A stretch of DNA of 64,000 nucleotides from Capitulum mitella (Eukaryota > Arthropoda > Thecostraca > Pollicipedomorpha > Pollicipedidae): the NCBI GenBank assembly GCA_030062745.1, contig CP099849.1, positions 18,212,144-18,276,143 on the forward strand, given 5' to 3'. Below are positions 11,600 through 24,357 of this stretch, one piece after another. The stretch's first letter is position 1; the number at the start of each line of letters is the position of its first letter. The notes beneath the pieces were generated by a model, which saw nothing but the letters and a program-made list of their open reading frames with translations, ran no database searches and was not told the DNA's origin. The translations under genes were made by a program, and so were the position numbers.

Positions 11600-12370
11600 A
11601 CGTATGTGAAGTTGTGGTGTCATGGTGCACACTTGCAGGGCAATGATAGGTGATATTTCCATTGCTCCTGCTGCCAGTCATATGAAACTGTCTCGTACTG
11701 TAATGAATTTGTCGAGAGTAGCTTCGATGGCTCCCGCATATCCTATGCATCCGAAATCGATGATAGGTAAAATAAAAGCTCTGTGCAGACGTAAATCTGC
11801 AGTGCAGTTGGCACCAAAACGAGTACTCGCAGTGCATTGAAAAAGCCTTGTTAAGTTTTTCTCTTATTTGACCTGTACATGTTCAAAGTGTCGTCGCATC
11901 GAGAGCAATGTATCAAGTGCAACGTCTGAGAAGTTAAAAGATCCAACTAGTGGAACGGTATGGCCATCTAACTGCAGTCCATGGCTGTGATGTATGGGTC
12001 TTTTGTTCTTGGGAAAAGATCATGACGACCGTTTTTTGAGGTGAGAAAAATATATCGTTGTTTTTGGCCCATATTTCATCTTGTTGCAGAGACTCTCGGA
12101 TCATGCTTAGGCACACGTCTAGGTCATCGTTTGTGCACAAGACAGCGGCATCATCTGCATATGTGGAATGAATATGTTCGATATGAAGTGATGGAAGATA
12201 TCGTTGAGCATAATTTAAAATGTACCAGTGCAAAACAGTTATCCTGGAAAATACCATTCTCTTAAGTAAAACTAGCAGCATGCCCGGCGCGGTAACGAGC
12301 TCTAAAAATACTGTTTTCCCGTAAAAATCTGGCCTAATAGCTTGTCTTTTTGAGCGAATATGATGCATCT
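11600..12370 (-). mobile_element. Jockey-type non-LTR retrotransposon remnant (reverse transcriptase 3' half)
   Basis: The minus strand carries the reverse-transcriptase motif HSTYADDAAVLC (about 12145-12170), followed by a W...N and SPQKTVVMIFSQ stretch. In shifted frames come LQLDGHTVPLVGSFNFSDVA and FILPIIDFGCIGYAG...LDKF. This order (YADD, KT..M.F, L.L.G..I, LP.IDYG...LD) is the standard 3' half of Jockey-clade LINE ORF2. At least two frameshifts and several stops show it is dead. No endonuclease domain or 5' part was found, so it is 5'-truncated. Confidence 0.87.
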
Positions 12371-13124
12371 TTCCAAAAAAGCGGGTTTATAAACCATGTT
12401 CGACATATGTTGAGACAAACTAGTGTATTGCTTGTTCAAAATCGAAAGAGGCAAAAGTGTGCTTTGCACGCTACGTCGCACACGTGCGCTCACGGCAAGC
12501 ACGTACATAAGCGCGTTAAACGCGTGCCTTGCACGCTTTTAGCGGGTTGATATTTTATACATGGCGATCGCTCGGAAAAATTCAGATCTAGATGTTTGTC
12601 ATTCATTCATTCATTCAGCCAGTCAGCCAGTCCAAGTTTTCTAGCATCTAGCGCCCGAACGCGCCAGCCCACCGCGACAGAAGTAGCACCGTCGGGCGCG
12701 CTGATTCGGCGGACAGATTATGGTGCAGATTTGGAAGCGATTCGTGGCGTATGCAACGTACCGCGTGCCACGTGGCGCGAACTGGACCGCAGCAGAATTT
12801 AATTAATCGCGGGTACAGGTCAAACGGCAGGTCCTGTTGACTCAAGACATTCGTTGACAGACTCAAGACATTGACAACATGGGCCCCACTTGCGAGTGCG
12901 TGCTTTTGTGGCCGGCACCCAAGTGCGATCAACGCTCGTAGGCTGCCCGATGAACATGCGACCATGATAATTTTCTCTTTTCCTGTCCCTGGCGTCGCTT
13001 ATGTCAGCATTACACAAACGATATAATACGATCCGTATTTTAAGTACAACAGGACTATTGAAAGCTAAAAAGGCATTCTTAACTTTTATGATAATCTAGT
13101 TTTCAAAAAAATATTCCCCTCATT
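12371..13124. other. Spacer with GC patch and ATTC repeat
   Basis: A short (ATTC)4 followed by CAGCCAGT repeats lies at 12599-12630. A GC-rich patch lies at 12640-12800. No exon was recognised. Confidence 0.45.
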
Positions 13125-13495
13125 TTCCTAGTCACGCGAGAGCCTACGAATTTTCCCAAGTTTTCAAACGTACGGCTCAATGGAAAAAGGACCATTGATT
13201 ATCTCTCGATGTATGTCAGTTGCATCAAAATCGGCAAATAAGAAGCGGAGTTGTAACAAGTTAAAAGTTGTTCTCTTTCTGTCGTTTCCCCTCCTATCCA
13301 TTCCTTTTAAGATTTTCAAAACTTCTTTTTTAAAATGTAGCATACATCATGGCGAATCGATTGCCGTTTGTTGCGGATTCGGACGGGTATTGTCGACATC
13401 TTGGGAGGAGGCCGAATTAGCCCTCCCTCCCCACACCCAGCAACACAGCAATACGCCCTAGCATTATGGGTACAAGAATAGAGTTAATGCCCTTT
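13125..13495. repeat. Right-end copy of the TTAACCCTATTCC-ended repeat family
   Basis: This segment is clearly related to 40125-40487. Both share 'attatctctcgat', 'catcaaaatcgg' and 'aatcgattgccgtttgttgcg', and then an AG/CC-rich end leading to 'gaatagagttaa' near 13486. It is a third, diverged copy of the 3' part of the element. No matching left end is evident close by. Confidence 0.7.
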
Positions 13496-13989
13496 TAAAT
13501 GCCGGCCTTGAGCACTAATAAGGCATATTGCAGATTCTGCAGATTGTGGATTCTGAATCAATCAGATTCGGACCTCAGAACCTTTCAAAACTGGACTTGC
13601 AGACATCCCTGGGCAAGAATGGATGTTTAATCCATAGAAGTCCATCTTTCAGGCTCAGTCGTCCCGAAGGTTCGCACACGTTCGCGTTCACAGTCTCTGA
13701 CACGTTCCCACATTGGCCATACATTGATTACTTATGGTTTCGTTCGTTCGCGAGATCCTCAAGCTTTACGCTGTGCTTGCACATGACATGGACATTTAGC
13801 AGATGCATATGTATATGATGCATATGTAATATGCACAGCGTTAACATTGTGCGGCAGTCGTACTCAGTAAAGTTATTCTAGATACTAAAGATGTACTGAA
13901 TACTAAAGATTTCATTTGTCTATGGAATGATAAGCTCATGGGAATCATTGACAGCCTTTTGCACCACATTCGTGTTGTAACTCCGAACT

Positions 13990-14170
13990 TCATGCACGTT
14001 TGAACCGTATTTCGGCTTCGTCCGACGTTTGCCTTCCATTGAATGTTCCAGAAACTGAACTGTGTGAACTTCGAAAAGTGAATGTCACGGTGATATCTCC
14101 GACAATTAACACGGGCACCAGTGTGTGTGCGAATGTTTGAGGAGATATTCCCCCTTCTTTTCAAAGTGCA
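13990..14170 (-). pseudogene. Possible decayed C2H2 zinc-finger fragment
   Basis: On the minus strand an open frame includes SSNIRTHTGARVNC, like the linker between C2H2 fingers (H-x3-H-TGE+P...C). The adjacent frame carries FLEHSMEGKRR. No complete C-x2-C...H-x3-H finger is intact. Evidence is limited to the linker-like string. Confidence 0.3.
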
Positions 14171-14185
14171 TTCGGTCAGAACCAC

Positions 14186-17100
14186 TTTTTAATCAGTTTC
14201 CTTACTGCAACATCATAGAGTATATGGAGTGTATATTGTATGGGAAGTTTTTAACGTCTCCATCAAGCTGGTAGGGCGGCCGCTTTATAGGCCACACATA
14301 CCTGCCCTTTATGGATACTACACACTTGCTCGAGTACAGGGATCATCAGGATCTGAATTGCAGGATTTACTATGGTAGGTTGTAATCGGTTGTAAGGGTT
14401 ACAGGCAGGGGTATAATATCACAGAACTATTCGTGGGTGCACTAAGAAGCCAGGATTTTTATCACAGAATAGACCAATCAGCCCGTCATTTTGAACGTCA
14501 CGGCCCGGCCGGCCCGACTGGCCACGCTGGGGATCTCGTCACGTCACAATCAACCACAGACCGTTTCATGCGAGCGCCACTCTAAAGACTGAATAGAACA
14601 ATGCCTATCGCGATTTTCGCAGTTCTGGCAACGAATTCCAAATCAAGGGGTTGGAATTGACTAATTAGCACGGAAAAATAAGGGAACGTTTCAAAGATAA
14701 CTACTCTGATTCAGTGAACTGCAACCCATACCCTTTTATACGTGACGATGAATCAAATTAATCAACCGTCAGGTACTACCATTTTACTGGTCTCATCTTC
14801 TACGGTTCGGACGTAACTGGTGAAAGGTGGAGGGATTATAGCTCTCAGGTGGTCGCGGTTTAACGCCAGTTTTATGCTGCTAATGTTTATCGGGATTCGT
14901 GAAAAGGTGTACTGAAGAAAAACACAAACGGAAGACTTCAAATGCCGGCAGCGGCATATCATGTACCGTATTCAGATGAGCAGCAGATAGCAACAATAAG
15001 CTACTGTTGAAGGAGAGGAATGTAACCCCAAAAGAGTTCATTTCATGACTCGTTTACCCATTTTCAAGGCTCCATCGCCGCCCCTGGAGATGTCGTCCTT
15101 TTGAACGATGTCCCTGTCGAGCATATGTACTCATCTCGTCTGTATTTGGAACCCTTCTGATCAGTCTTCACACATTTAGTGTTGATATCCGACAACTTCT
15201 GGTCACAATATGAAGGGATGTCTCATTTCCATTTCGTAGAGTCCTAGATCTGTCCATAGACAGGCTGAAACGGCTACATCTTCGTAGTGTAAGCGGTCCG
15301 TTTTCAGAAGTCGGACCACCGGACACACGTTGAAATGACGACTGTTGGGTAATAACCTGCTTCGCGGTACAAGCCATTATTTTAAACATTTATTTGATTC
15401 CATCGCACCAGGCATACGACATCATTTTTTACGTACATCAATGCGGTTTTGGGTGTTAAACATGAGAGAAAAGATTGCTGCGTGACGGAATGTAAAGAAT
15501 GTTAGTTATTCATTACCGATACATACACACTACGCACTTCTCATACTCCCAGCATCAGTCAATACATCCATAAATCAATACATAACATTATAACAATAAG
15601 AGAAATCAAGTAGTTTGAAATAATTTCTGAATGAACGGAGCTTGGACAGCATTACAGATCAAAACACAAGGACTCCGTGGCGTAATAATTTGCATGGAGC
15701 CTCTGAGGATTTTTTTAGTGCGATGAATACTGTCCGTATTTTGTGGTGGCATGAATTCCTTAGCAGCAAGGGCGTCCATCTAGGCGAACAAAGACGTTTA
15801 CGAACACCTCAAAACATGAATACGATATTTTTGTCATATGTTCCATACGACATCCTGTGTAGTGTATTCATCTGACACAATTTAAAGCTAACCTGGCACC
15901 GACTGCGGTATGACGCCACCTTTCAGTTACAGGGAGGGGGATTTTTTGTCTCGTCTATCTCGAGAGCTCATTTTAGACCATTCGAAAGGCGACCGATAGT
16001 CCGTCACATCGGAACCTTGTACGTCACCCAGTTGTTGACCTCAAGGTCACTGATTTTTGTTGTCACAAGACCACCTCACTGTTGACCTCAAGATCACTGA
16101 TAACGTCATAGCTCAGGCCAAAGCCCTAAATTTGGTGTTTATTTGTCGAGAGCTTCGGAAGAAGACGAAAGTGGTCGGAATTTATTATTTGCGGCATCAA
16201 ATGACCACATTTTGCACGACCAACAACATTGTGACAAAAGTGGTCCGATGTCAGTCCAGGTCTTGAGGTCAAATTAGGTCCTGGCCTGGATTTCGGCCTT
16301 TTACATGATTTTCGTATTTAAGGGCGCGTGGAGCTCAATTTTTTTCTCTCTAGGGTGCTAAAACTAGACTTGTCTCAGAGCAGAGGCTAAATCAACTGTG
16401 CAAAGCAAAGCTGTACAAAACCAGTGACTGACCAGGCGTTCAACCCACTTGGAGTCACTTGTGACTTGCTCGACCTGACACTTGTCTTTGTGACAACTCT
16501 AACGAGCTCCTTGCAAGCTATGTTGAAAGGAAAAGGCTAATGCCTGAGCCCCAGCCGCACCTGTACAACGCGTCTTTGATTCAGCTGATGGTGTCACATA
16601 ATCTGGCCCATGCGGACTTGGTCAGCTGTTGCTTGTGAAAAGATGACCGTGTTGTTCAGACAGAGAACGGAAAAATGGAGGTTGTCGGATTTCGTCGTTA
16701 GAAAGGTATGCCGAAAGCCAAGGTGGGAAGTCAAAAATATCACCAGCATCTTGGGGTTCATGTAGGTGGTCACGGTCGAAATGTGTGGAGAGCTATTGCC
16801 GTTTGTTTCAATGTTTCCAGCTCCCCCGACCAGTAGAGGTCATTCCGGTGTCATGTGACTAAGAAATGCGGTTTGAACGACGCATTACTTGTGCTGGGAA
16901 GACGGGATTTATGGGGATGCAGAGTTTAGACTGGGCATAACCAAAGCGAGATTACATATCATGCACTTTTCGTCGTACCACCATGCTGTTTGTATTTTAT
17001 GGCAGACTGACCGTAAAAGCTTCACAATTTTCCTGTAAAGGATTACTTGCATCAACCACGTGCGTTTTGGCCGGGTCAAAATTAACTTATATGGTAACAC

Positions 17101-17490
17101 CACTTTGTTGAATGGTGGTATTTTAAAGACACTGTTAGGTGTCATTTTGTTTGCTTAACTATCATTTTGCCTGCATACATCCATAAAAATAATGAGTATA
17201 ATTTTTTATACAGGAGAAAAACAGTGAATATACGAAAACATTGTTCTAGCCATGGGTATGTAACAAGAAGTACGTTTTTTCGGCCCCTCCTGGACCTATC
17301 AGCAATGTCACGGAACCAGCGGGTTCTCGGTCACGTGACCAGTATGTCAGGACCATACCAGCACTGTCGGCATTCAGAGGCAGAGAAGCTACACTTCAAA
17401 GACTCTTCCTCAGCCTGGTCGTCTCAGACAGATATGAAGTCGGCGTGGCTCTCAGGGCCCTCTGGCGGACGCGTTCTTTGGCCGTCCTCT
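14186..17490. other. Intergenic, no recognised gene
   Basis: AT-rich spacer. A direct repeat of 'gttgacctcaaggtcactga' type occurs at about 16034 and 16081. A minus-strand AATAAA lies near 16138, 1.35 kb past the receptor stop codon. No coding exon was supported. Confidence 0.45.
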
Positions 17491-18058
17491 TCAGACCACC
17501 TCGGGCGTTTCCAGTGCCAGAACCTCCATGCTGGAAGAGCGGGCTGCACTGGACGTGCCGTATTCGGAGATGACGTGGCGACCCTGCCGCCACGTTTTGG
17601 CGTAAAGATGCAGCACCTTGCAGTTGCAGGTGAGGCAGAGCGTCACCACCAGACCGAGCAACGAGTGCAGGACGCCGTATGCTCCGCGCGCCATCTGTGA
17701 GTCGGTGGCGCTACTGATGGTTGCCAAGACGGCCATCAGGGTAAACAGCAGCAGCAGCTTGCCGTGCAGTAGCAGCTGCAGGTAGCGCTTTCGGCGCATC
17801 TTCTCCTTGACCTTGCGGTCGATCTGCATGGAGACGGCGTAGCGGACGACGACGGCGGCCTTCAGCAGGCACACCAGGCTGACTAACACCAGCAGAAAGA
17901 CGGGCACCGTAAACGTGTAAACCAGCGCCGACGGCCGGCCCCACCAGCAGCCCAGAACGCTGGCCGACCGGCGGGCGGCGCTGGGCGCAGCCATCGTCAG
18001 TGTCGTCAGGTGCAGCGCGACCAGCAGCAGTGGAAGGCCCCAGCCGACCAGCGAGAAC
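17491..18058 (-). CDS. Methuselah-like class B GPCR, last exon (TM4-TM7 and C-tail)
   Basis: The final coding exon follows acceptor gtgtcgtcag|G, which completes the Trp codon begun in the previous exon. It has 188 codons and a TGA at 17491-17493. TM4 is FSLVGWGLPLLLVALHL, with the conserved GWG-P of class B. The ECL2 Cys lies in GCWWG. TM5 is YTFTVPVFLLVLVSLVCLL, and a basic ICL3 follows (KVKEKMRRKR). TM6 is HGKLLLLFTLMAVLATI. TM7 is GVLHSLLGLVVTLCLTCN. The C-tail is about 40 residues, Ser-rich and without a clear motif. The TM4 and TM7 pattern and the preceding exons fit Methuselah-like or adhesion-type receptors of invertebrates. The ligand is unknown. Confidence 0.85.
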
Positions 18059-18370
18059 CTGACGACACCGCAGGACAACGAGTTACGTTCATGGGCGTGG
18101 AGTTGGTGGTCTAGAGACAAGCATAGAATGATACTGAACGGTTGTTCGGAGGGCAGGCCTGCTAGTCCGATATAATTCCGAGCTTTCCTAAAAAAAAAAA
18201 AAACGGTTACTGCTGTTACGTTTTCTTGTTAGAGCACCTTACAGATAATATTCAGTTTAAATAAGGCGGTTTTCGCTCCAAAACACGGACTGCATAGTTC
18301 TCTCATCTCACTCACTTCTGTATCCAGATTCAGCTGTTTATATGTCCGTCAATAGGTCTCACGATCTTAC
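18059..18370 (-). other. Receptor intron between TM3 and TM4 exons
   Basis: This is a 312-base phase-2 intron with donor GTAAGATCG (18370) and acceptor gtcgtcag (18059). It contains a run of 13 A at about 18189. Confidence 0.8.
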
Positions 18371-18531
18371 CAGAAGAAGTCTGACTTGATGTTGGTATTG
18401 TTGTTGGGAGTGAGGTTGACACTGCTCCTGCAGTGGCGATAGACGTCGTACAGCATGACGGCCATCCACGTGAACACCGACAGATGGCAGTACTGTAGAC
18501 CCAGCGACAGGGCGGTGCACATCTCCGGAGC
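18371..18531 (-). CDS. Methuselah-like GPCR, penultimate exon (TM3)
   Basis: This is a 161-base exon with acceptor ctggctggcag|GCT and donor TTCTG|GTAAGA, entering in phase 0 and leaving in phase 2. It encodes APEMCTALSLGLQYC then HLSVFTWMAVMLYDVYRH. The Cys at the TM3 start would pair with ECL2. The F-x-WM-x-VM-x-x-DV-x-R ending of TM3 is typical of Methuselah-like receptors. The next 15 or so residues (NLTPNNNTNIK) form an Asn/Thr-rich loop. Confidence 0.85.
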
Positions 18532-21500
18532 CTGCCAGCCAGGCGAGTCATCAGATCATCCCGCACAAGTCAGCGAGTCAATCCAAACGAGCCAACAAAT
18601 AACCTCACAAAGATCGGCAGCCCCAGCCTCATGAATCATCGGATAATCTCTCAGAGGTCTGAGGACCCAGTCATACCACGTATCAGCGAAGTCTCACGAT
18701 CTGGCAGCTACTTAAAAAAAATCATTATCTGGCACACTTCGGAGTGCATGGCCACTTATATGGCAAATCTGCGCACGATGCAATGGAATCACTGGTATTT
18801 TGAAATGATCAGGCATGCCATTAATTAGTTCATTTAGTGATTTTTTGTTCTGTGGAAATAAATGCAAAGTCTCTGAGATTGAAAAGGATAAAATGTTGAC
18901 AAACTGGATGATTTGAGGACGCTGAAAATTTTAGTTGTCTGCATATTGTCTCTGTATGATCTGTAATTCCTTCGTAATTTCCAGGAAAAAATACGCGGTA
19001 TCAAAAATAGGTGGATACCATTTTGCCACAGAGAGCATTTCTTGCGGTTTGATTGTTTCCAGCATTCATCAGCTTACCTAGTAATCGTCTTATGTCGTAC
19101 ATGTCATAAGTGCTGCGCCAAATCTCAGTGAAGCGATTTGTCAAAGTCATTAAGCAGGAAACCACATAAAGTGCCGTTGAAAAAATACGGCAGCATACAC
19201 CACTTAAAACCATATCACGCCGAGATCAAAGTCTCGGCATACGAAAAAGTCTTCTCCGGCAAAAAACTGAGCCCCTGGTTTTCAGCCGCGTTTGTCGCGT
19301 TGAGGCGGACGCGAACGTCCTGGCCGCCGAACCGCACAGGACGCTAGTCAGGCAGGACTACGACCGTACACGGCCGCGATCAGGCCGCTGAACTGAGCAC
19401 GGCCGTAGTCAGGTCTGGACGTGACACCGGAGCCCAGGCTACCGCAAGGCCGCTCGACAAGGCCCGAGCGTGAACATCGAACGCCATCGGTTGGTTCTGC
19501 CAGTGGGTCAGGCAGTAGACGGGAGAGGATGGTCCGTCCCGGCTAAAAGCAAATGGTTTCCAATGTACCGTCATCAGCACTGGAGAGGCCCGCCAGCAGC
19601 ATACCAATCACTCGAAATCATTGGGTGCAACACGGGAAGAGAAATGCTGGGATGATAAATGACATGGCATCAACGGGGATCGACCGAGCTAGCCGCCTTT
19701 TTTTGGACGGCTACGGTCTGAATGATTTCGGGGCGCGATTGTGGGCCGTCAGCGTTTTCCGGATCCGGGCGGTGCCGCCGGCTCACTAGCTGCGAGCTGA
19801 CGGCCATTTCAAATCGGACCGTCAGAGCCGGAATCTCTGCCGCAGACGACTCGAGAGTCGCCTGTCGCGCAGCGAGCAGCACCGTCTCAGTCAAGACGAC
19901 TGGTCGTTTCAGTCCAGACGACTGAGCAGCGGCAGGCCTGCGGGGTGGCTGGGATCGAGTTTGCCTGTCCCGCGTTGGACTGGACCATGGGTTCATTAGA
20001 TATCATGCACTCAATGCTGACAAACACGCAGCCTGTACGCATACCTGTTTGGTATACGCATACCTGTCGCGGAAATGAAAGGATGGCGTTGGATACAAAT
20101 CCGGAGTGTATCACCCTCCATGAATTCCCACACTACCTAACAACGTCAAAAAATGTTCAGCATGTCGGTAGATTGTATGCAAGGGATTCTGGGCGATATA
20201 CTCCGAGTTTTTCATAATATTTGTGTGATATTTTGGACCAACAATGTTAATACATACTTCTTGAGATGAACACTTGACAGCATGTTGGGATATGACAGGT
20301 CAGTGACCTTTTCAGGTGAAAAGAAGTCACTGATCTTGTATGACATCAAAATTGCCTAATTCCAGTCTTGGTCATTTTTTGACACAGATTTCAGACCTGG
20401 TAACTATATTTACCCCTTGGAATGGTCCGACCTCTATTCTGTGAAACTAAAATAGAGTTTGGCACAATCAGGGTTAGGAGATACAAATATGGCAATTGAT
20501 CTTGCATTGGCCTTACCTTGAACCGAAGGGAAAACCGTCATTCAGTACATTCACTGATCAATTTTAAAACCAGACGTTTACAAGGCACGGTTTGCATTTT
20601 GCTATAAAATTAAGATGACGGTGCCAAAATATGTGATACTCTCGTTGTGACATGAAAGGCTTTCAAGTGAGTCTAAAGGAATCAAATAAGATGTCAAATC
20701 AAACAAAATGGGCAGGCGAAAGCATGACATTTGACAGGTACTAAGGCAAAAGTCCTTGCGTCCTGCGGAAATAAATATAATTTATTCAACAACACTTTGG
20801 GATGTCGGTGGAATGCTTGCTGCATCAAAACTGAAGCCAAAAATATCCCCTAAAGACATGTACTGGAATCCTGTGCATGCACGCGATAAATTCAAAAGCA
20901 TACGTCGCCACGAGCGGGAGCAAATGCAAACACCAACTCCACTTAACTCGCTCTTAACAAACCGTTTCCGGCTTGGCCAAATGAAGTCAAATCCCCTGAT
21001 CCCTACCGCCGTGGCAACTGCCTTTCCGGCGATTTCAGCGACACTGCCGCACCTCTTGGCAATCAGTCGAAAGCCCGAGCTCCCCGGAACGGCGTTCCGC
21101 CAGCCGTTCCGCCGGCCGTTCCGTGTCGCGGCGGCCCTCGGAACGGCCATGCGCCCCGAGCCGAATGGTCGACAGGCCGTTCCTGCCACCGGCGCCGCTT
21201 AACGGGTCAAATTTGGCTCGTTTGTTAACGGCGGGGGCGCGCTGACTGGTCAGATCGCGGCACCGCCCTGCCGCCGCCCGCCCGATCCGGCCGCAGACGA
21301 GCGACGGGCTGTCGCAGCCACTGCAGAGATCACTTGGCCGCGCGCCAGGGCTTGAGGCACCAGCTCAGCGCGAGGCGATGGAGGAAATTCAAACAGCCGG
21401 CGACGCTGTCGTGACTAGTGCCGCCTGCTCGCTCCCTGGATTGCTTCAGTTCGATTCGGGCAGCAGTGCAGATAGTTAACAAGTACAGAAGTTCGTGACT

Positions 21501-22056
21501 ACTCAAGCCACTTAGGAATGCGGTCGGAAAGTAGTGATAACGGCGTGGATGAAAAGTATGGTAGCACTTCACGAACAAAGCAATGGAGAAAAGCTCTTCA
21601 CATGTGCATATTCGTTAGCGCGTTTGTAATGCAACCACCGGCGCAATACGATATAATGATCGGTCTTCGGGAAATGATGGTTGGCGTTCTGATCCACTGC
21701 ACTTTTCATATGCGGAGCGTTCAAACATGGTCTGTTGGAACCAACAGCGTTGCGAACCAAATAAAGTGGAAAATAGGCGAGCTGAATAATCCGACAATCG
21801 GCTTATTTTGCATCACAAGTCTCCGCCTAGAGTAGAACTTCGAGGAGCACACGCTATCGTGGGCTTCAAACGGACTCCGAGTTCCTACACTGCAGTACAT
21901 CAGGAGGCATAGCATGTTCATGAAATACCTTTTATGCTACATAGGAGTTCGTTCGCACCAAACAAGGCACCATTGAAAAGACCCCAGACTGAAATGAAAT
22001 GTCCCCGGAAATATGATGAAACGGGACTGAGGGTTGTATGAGAGACACCGTCTCAC
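18532..22056 (-). other. Receptor intron between TM2 and TM3 exons
   Basis: This is a 3.5 kb phase-0 intron. GC-rich, degenerate segments lie at about 19250-19960 and 20990-21330. The second carries the GGAACGGC cluster noted under findings. An open plus-strand frame at 20756-21202 crosses the GC boundary without a family match and is not taken as a gene. Confidence 0.65.
21085..21185. repeat. Clustered GGAACGGC/GCCGTTCC words
   Basis: Five copies of an 8-base word occur in both orientations within 100 bases. One is inside the palindrome GGAACGGCGTTCC. They sit in a sharply GC-rich island within the receptor intron. The function is unknown. Confidence 0.7.
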
Positions 22057-22162
22057 CTTGACACCGTCGGCTCCGATTACGAACAGCAGCTGGGCAAGGA
22101 ACAGCCCAGCCAGGAAGTTGACCAGATTCATCCCGGATAGGTTTCGCATGTCGGAGAACAAA
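22057..22162 (-). CDS. Methuselah-like GPCR, exon with TM2
   Basis: This is a 106-base exon. The acceptor is a strong polypyrimidine tract, ctgttctgccctttcag|T, and the donor is GTCAAG|GTGAGA. The first base completes a codon from an unseen exon (phase 2), and the exon leaves in phase 0. It encodes LFSDMRNLSGMNLVNF then LAGLFLAQLLFVIGADGVK. The MRNLSG-x-N loop and the LF-LAQLLF-x-IG helix are ICL1-TM2 of class B receptors. The TM1 and ectodomain exons must lie at higher coordinates. None was found up to the plus-strand gene at 27839, so a large intron or a gene break is possible. Confidence 0.83.
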
Positions 22163-24334
22163 CTGAAAGGGCAGAACAGACCCGTTAGCCTCCGTGCCAC
22201 TCCATTATTCAACCGACGACTGACACTAAGTACGCAAAGGCAAGAGGCCCAGGAACAGACCAGATCAGTCACGCGTAGCGATAAAAAGATCATGTTCACA
22301 TCAAGCTACAGACACCTGTACAAGTCCCTGAACAATATCATGTCACTCTTGAATGTGTACGTCTATGTATGTACTGCAAATGTAGCAATCATCTCGTCGA
22401 CTATTCTTGAGCCCAAGTGAAAACTCATAAGACAGTTGTGGGTAAAGGCGACAATCGTTGCGAATGTTCCTGCAAGCTTCCGGAAGGCAATCAAAATGAT
22501 GAAAAACTCAACCACACTTGCGCAAACATACGCACACACATCAATGAAATACCGAAAAACAATCTCCAAACTGTCGGCGTGTTTCGCGTCTGCGGGCGAG
22601 TTACGACCGCTCGTTTAAATCGGTCGTGCGTCATATCACGCACCTCCGGTGAGCGGAGTTTAAAAGCGGCGAGTGCAGTGAATTTCCCCCTGTCCAAAGC
22701 AATTCTGACGGCCGGAGGACGTAGTGGCTTTGGGCTCGCGCTCGCGTGATCACTGGTAGTGAAGTGTCGGTTGGTATAACCAATTAACCATCTTAGCTAG
22801 AGACGCTGGTTCACCCGATGACACCACACGCTTCAGCAAAACAACTGTATGGTACAGAGTACAGGTCCGTTCACTATCGCTGGAAGAATCTCGCTTTGTG
22901 TGCTGCTTTTCGCGTGACTGATGCCTTTGAGCATTCCGTTACACCGTCTTATCAGTTGATCAATGCGGGCAGAGAATGTTAGATATTTATATATTGAGGT
23001 TCTCTGCAGCGGCCGTCTAAGCAATCGTCGCACTGTCCGTTTCAGCCTGGCAGGAGGTAGGTCACGTAGCATCTGGCGAGTGCCAATGACTTAGGAGTCC
23101 TGTTTTGGTTGCATTAACTTGCATTGAGTTTTGACCAAACCAACGGAAAAGTGAGTGTAATGCTTTTCCGTCCACTAAATCAGAACATCCATACGGCGTT
23201 TATGTCGTCTAGCCCTATACTACAACACAGACAGAATCTTTGCCGCATATCAATACGTCAAACTGTATCCCATTGCGTGGTATCGCACATGATATCAAGC
23301 AGTGCTGAAACATGTAGCGCCCAGATAACGTTGATCGCAGGATTTTTCGTCACATTTGAAATCGGCAAAAACAGTAGGGTGTAGTATATGTCGCAAGCTA
23401 GCAAGCTGGGATCTTGAGCTTCTAGAGCAGAGTGCTTGCGATTTATCTTGTGTACAGGAGTGGAATCGCCTGTACTTTTAGTGTTGCAGGCGCAACACCG
23501 GTGCTTCCGAAATTTAGCATTAGGCCTATGACAGTGCATGGAACGAATGAAACTAAAATTGCTCTCGGACACACCAGTAACTTGGACGTGGTTCCGCACC
23601 TGGCTCTGCACAAAAACTGCCGTTTTATATGTGGCTACGTTAAAAAGTAACCCTACAGGCGGTGAAAACAAGGCACATATTCTTCCAAGACAGTTCCTTG
23701 CGTGTCCTGCGGAATCACCCCTGCGCAGTTAAGAGAACTAAATGCTTCACATTTATGCTTTTAGAATTATCCAAATTGTGCAGAGAAGCTGTGTATCTGT
23801 CGCTGTATCGGTATAATTAGATGTACCATGATATATGATGACATATGATAAATATAATTAACTCCAAATAAGTTCATTCTGCAAGCATTACGCCCATAAC
23901 AGTTGGTTACTGAAGCAGTTCTAGTCTCACAGATGGGCTATTTAAACGGGCACACATTTTATGGATGGTTGACGGTTGAATGCGTTTGCACCGCCGCGTT
24001 GCTCCGTCCCCGCGACCGCTTAGCGTAGATTCGGCGCCTCGTGACGTCACTGCGCCGCCAGCGGAGGCCGGGTCTGGTTTCCACCGGGGCCATTTCCGGC
24101 GTGCTGATTACCGTGAGCAGATTACCAGTGGCACAGCAGCCGTCGCCCGGCCGGCCGGAGCGGGCGCTGCCGGCGCGCGAGGTCACGCGGCAGGTCCCAG
24201 CCGGTCCGGACGGCGGCTAATGGCCACCGGAGCCCGCCAGCGGGCGGACGCGTCCGGTGGCTCCGTCGCCAGCCGCCGCCGCCGGACGCGCCGATGAAGT
24301 CAATAATTGCCGGCGGCGACCTGATGATGCGTCG
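22163..24334. other. Region upstream of the receptor TM2 exon
   Basis: This is expected to hold upstream receptor exons, but none was confirmed. A hydrophobic minus-strand frame at 22363-22569 (DVCAYVCASVVEFFIILIAF) could pass for a TM1 helix, but it lacks a usable donor. A GC-rich island begins at about 23975. Confidence 0.4.
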
Positions 24335-24357
24335 GCTGCCGGGTGTGAGGCACGTGC

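Noticed and set aside
20756..21202. 148-codon plus-strand frame
   Set aside because: It crosses an AT-to-GC boundary with no change in constraint, has no recognisable domain, and lies within a receptor intron.
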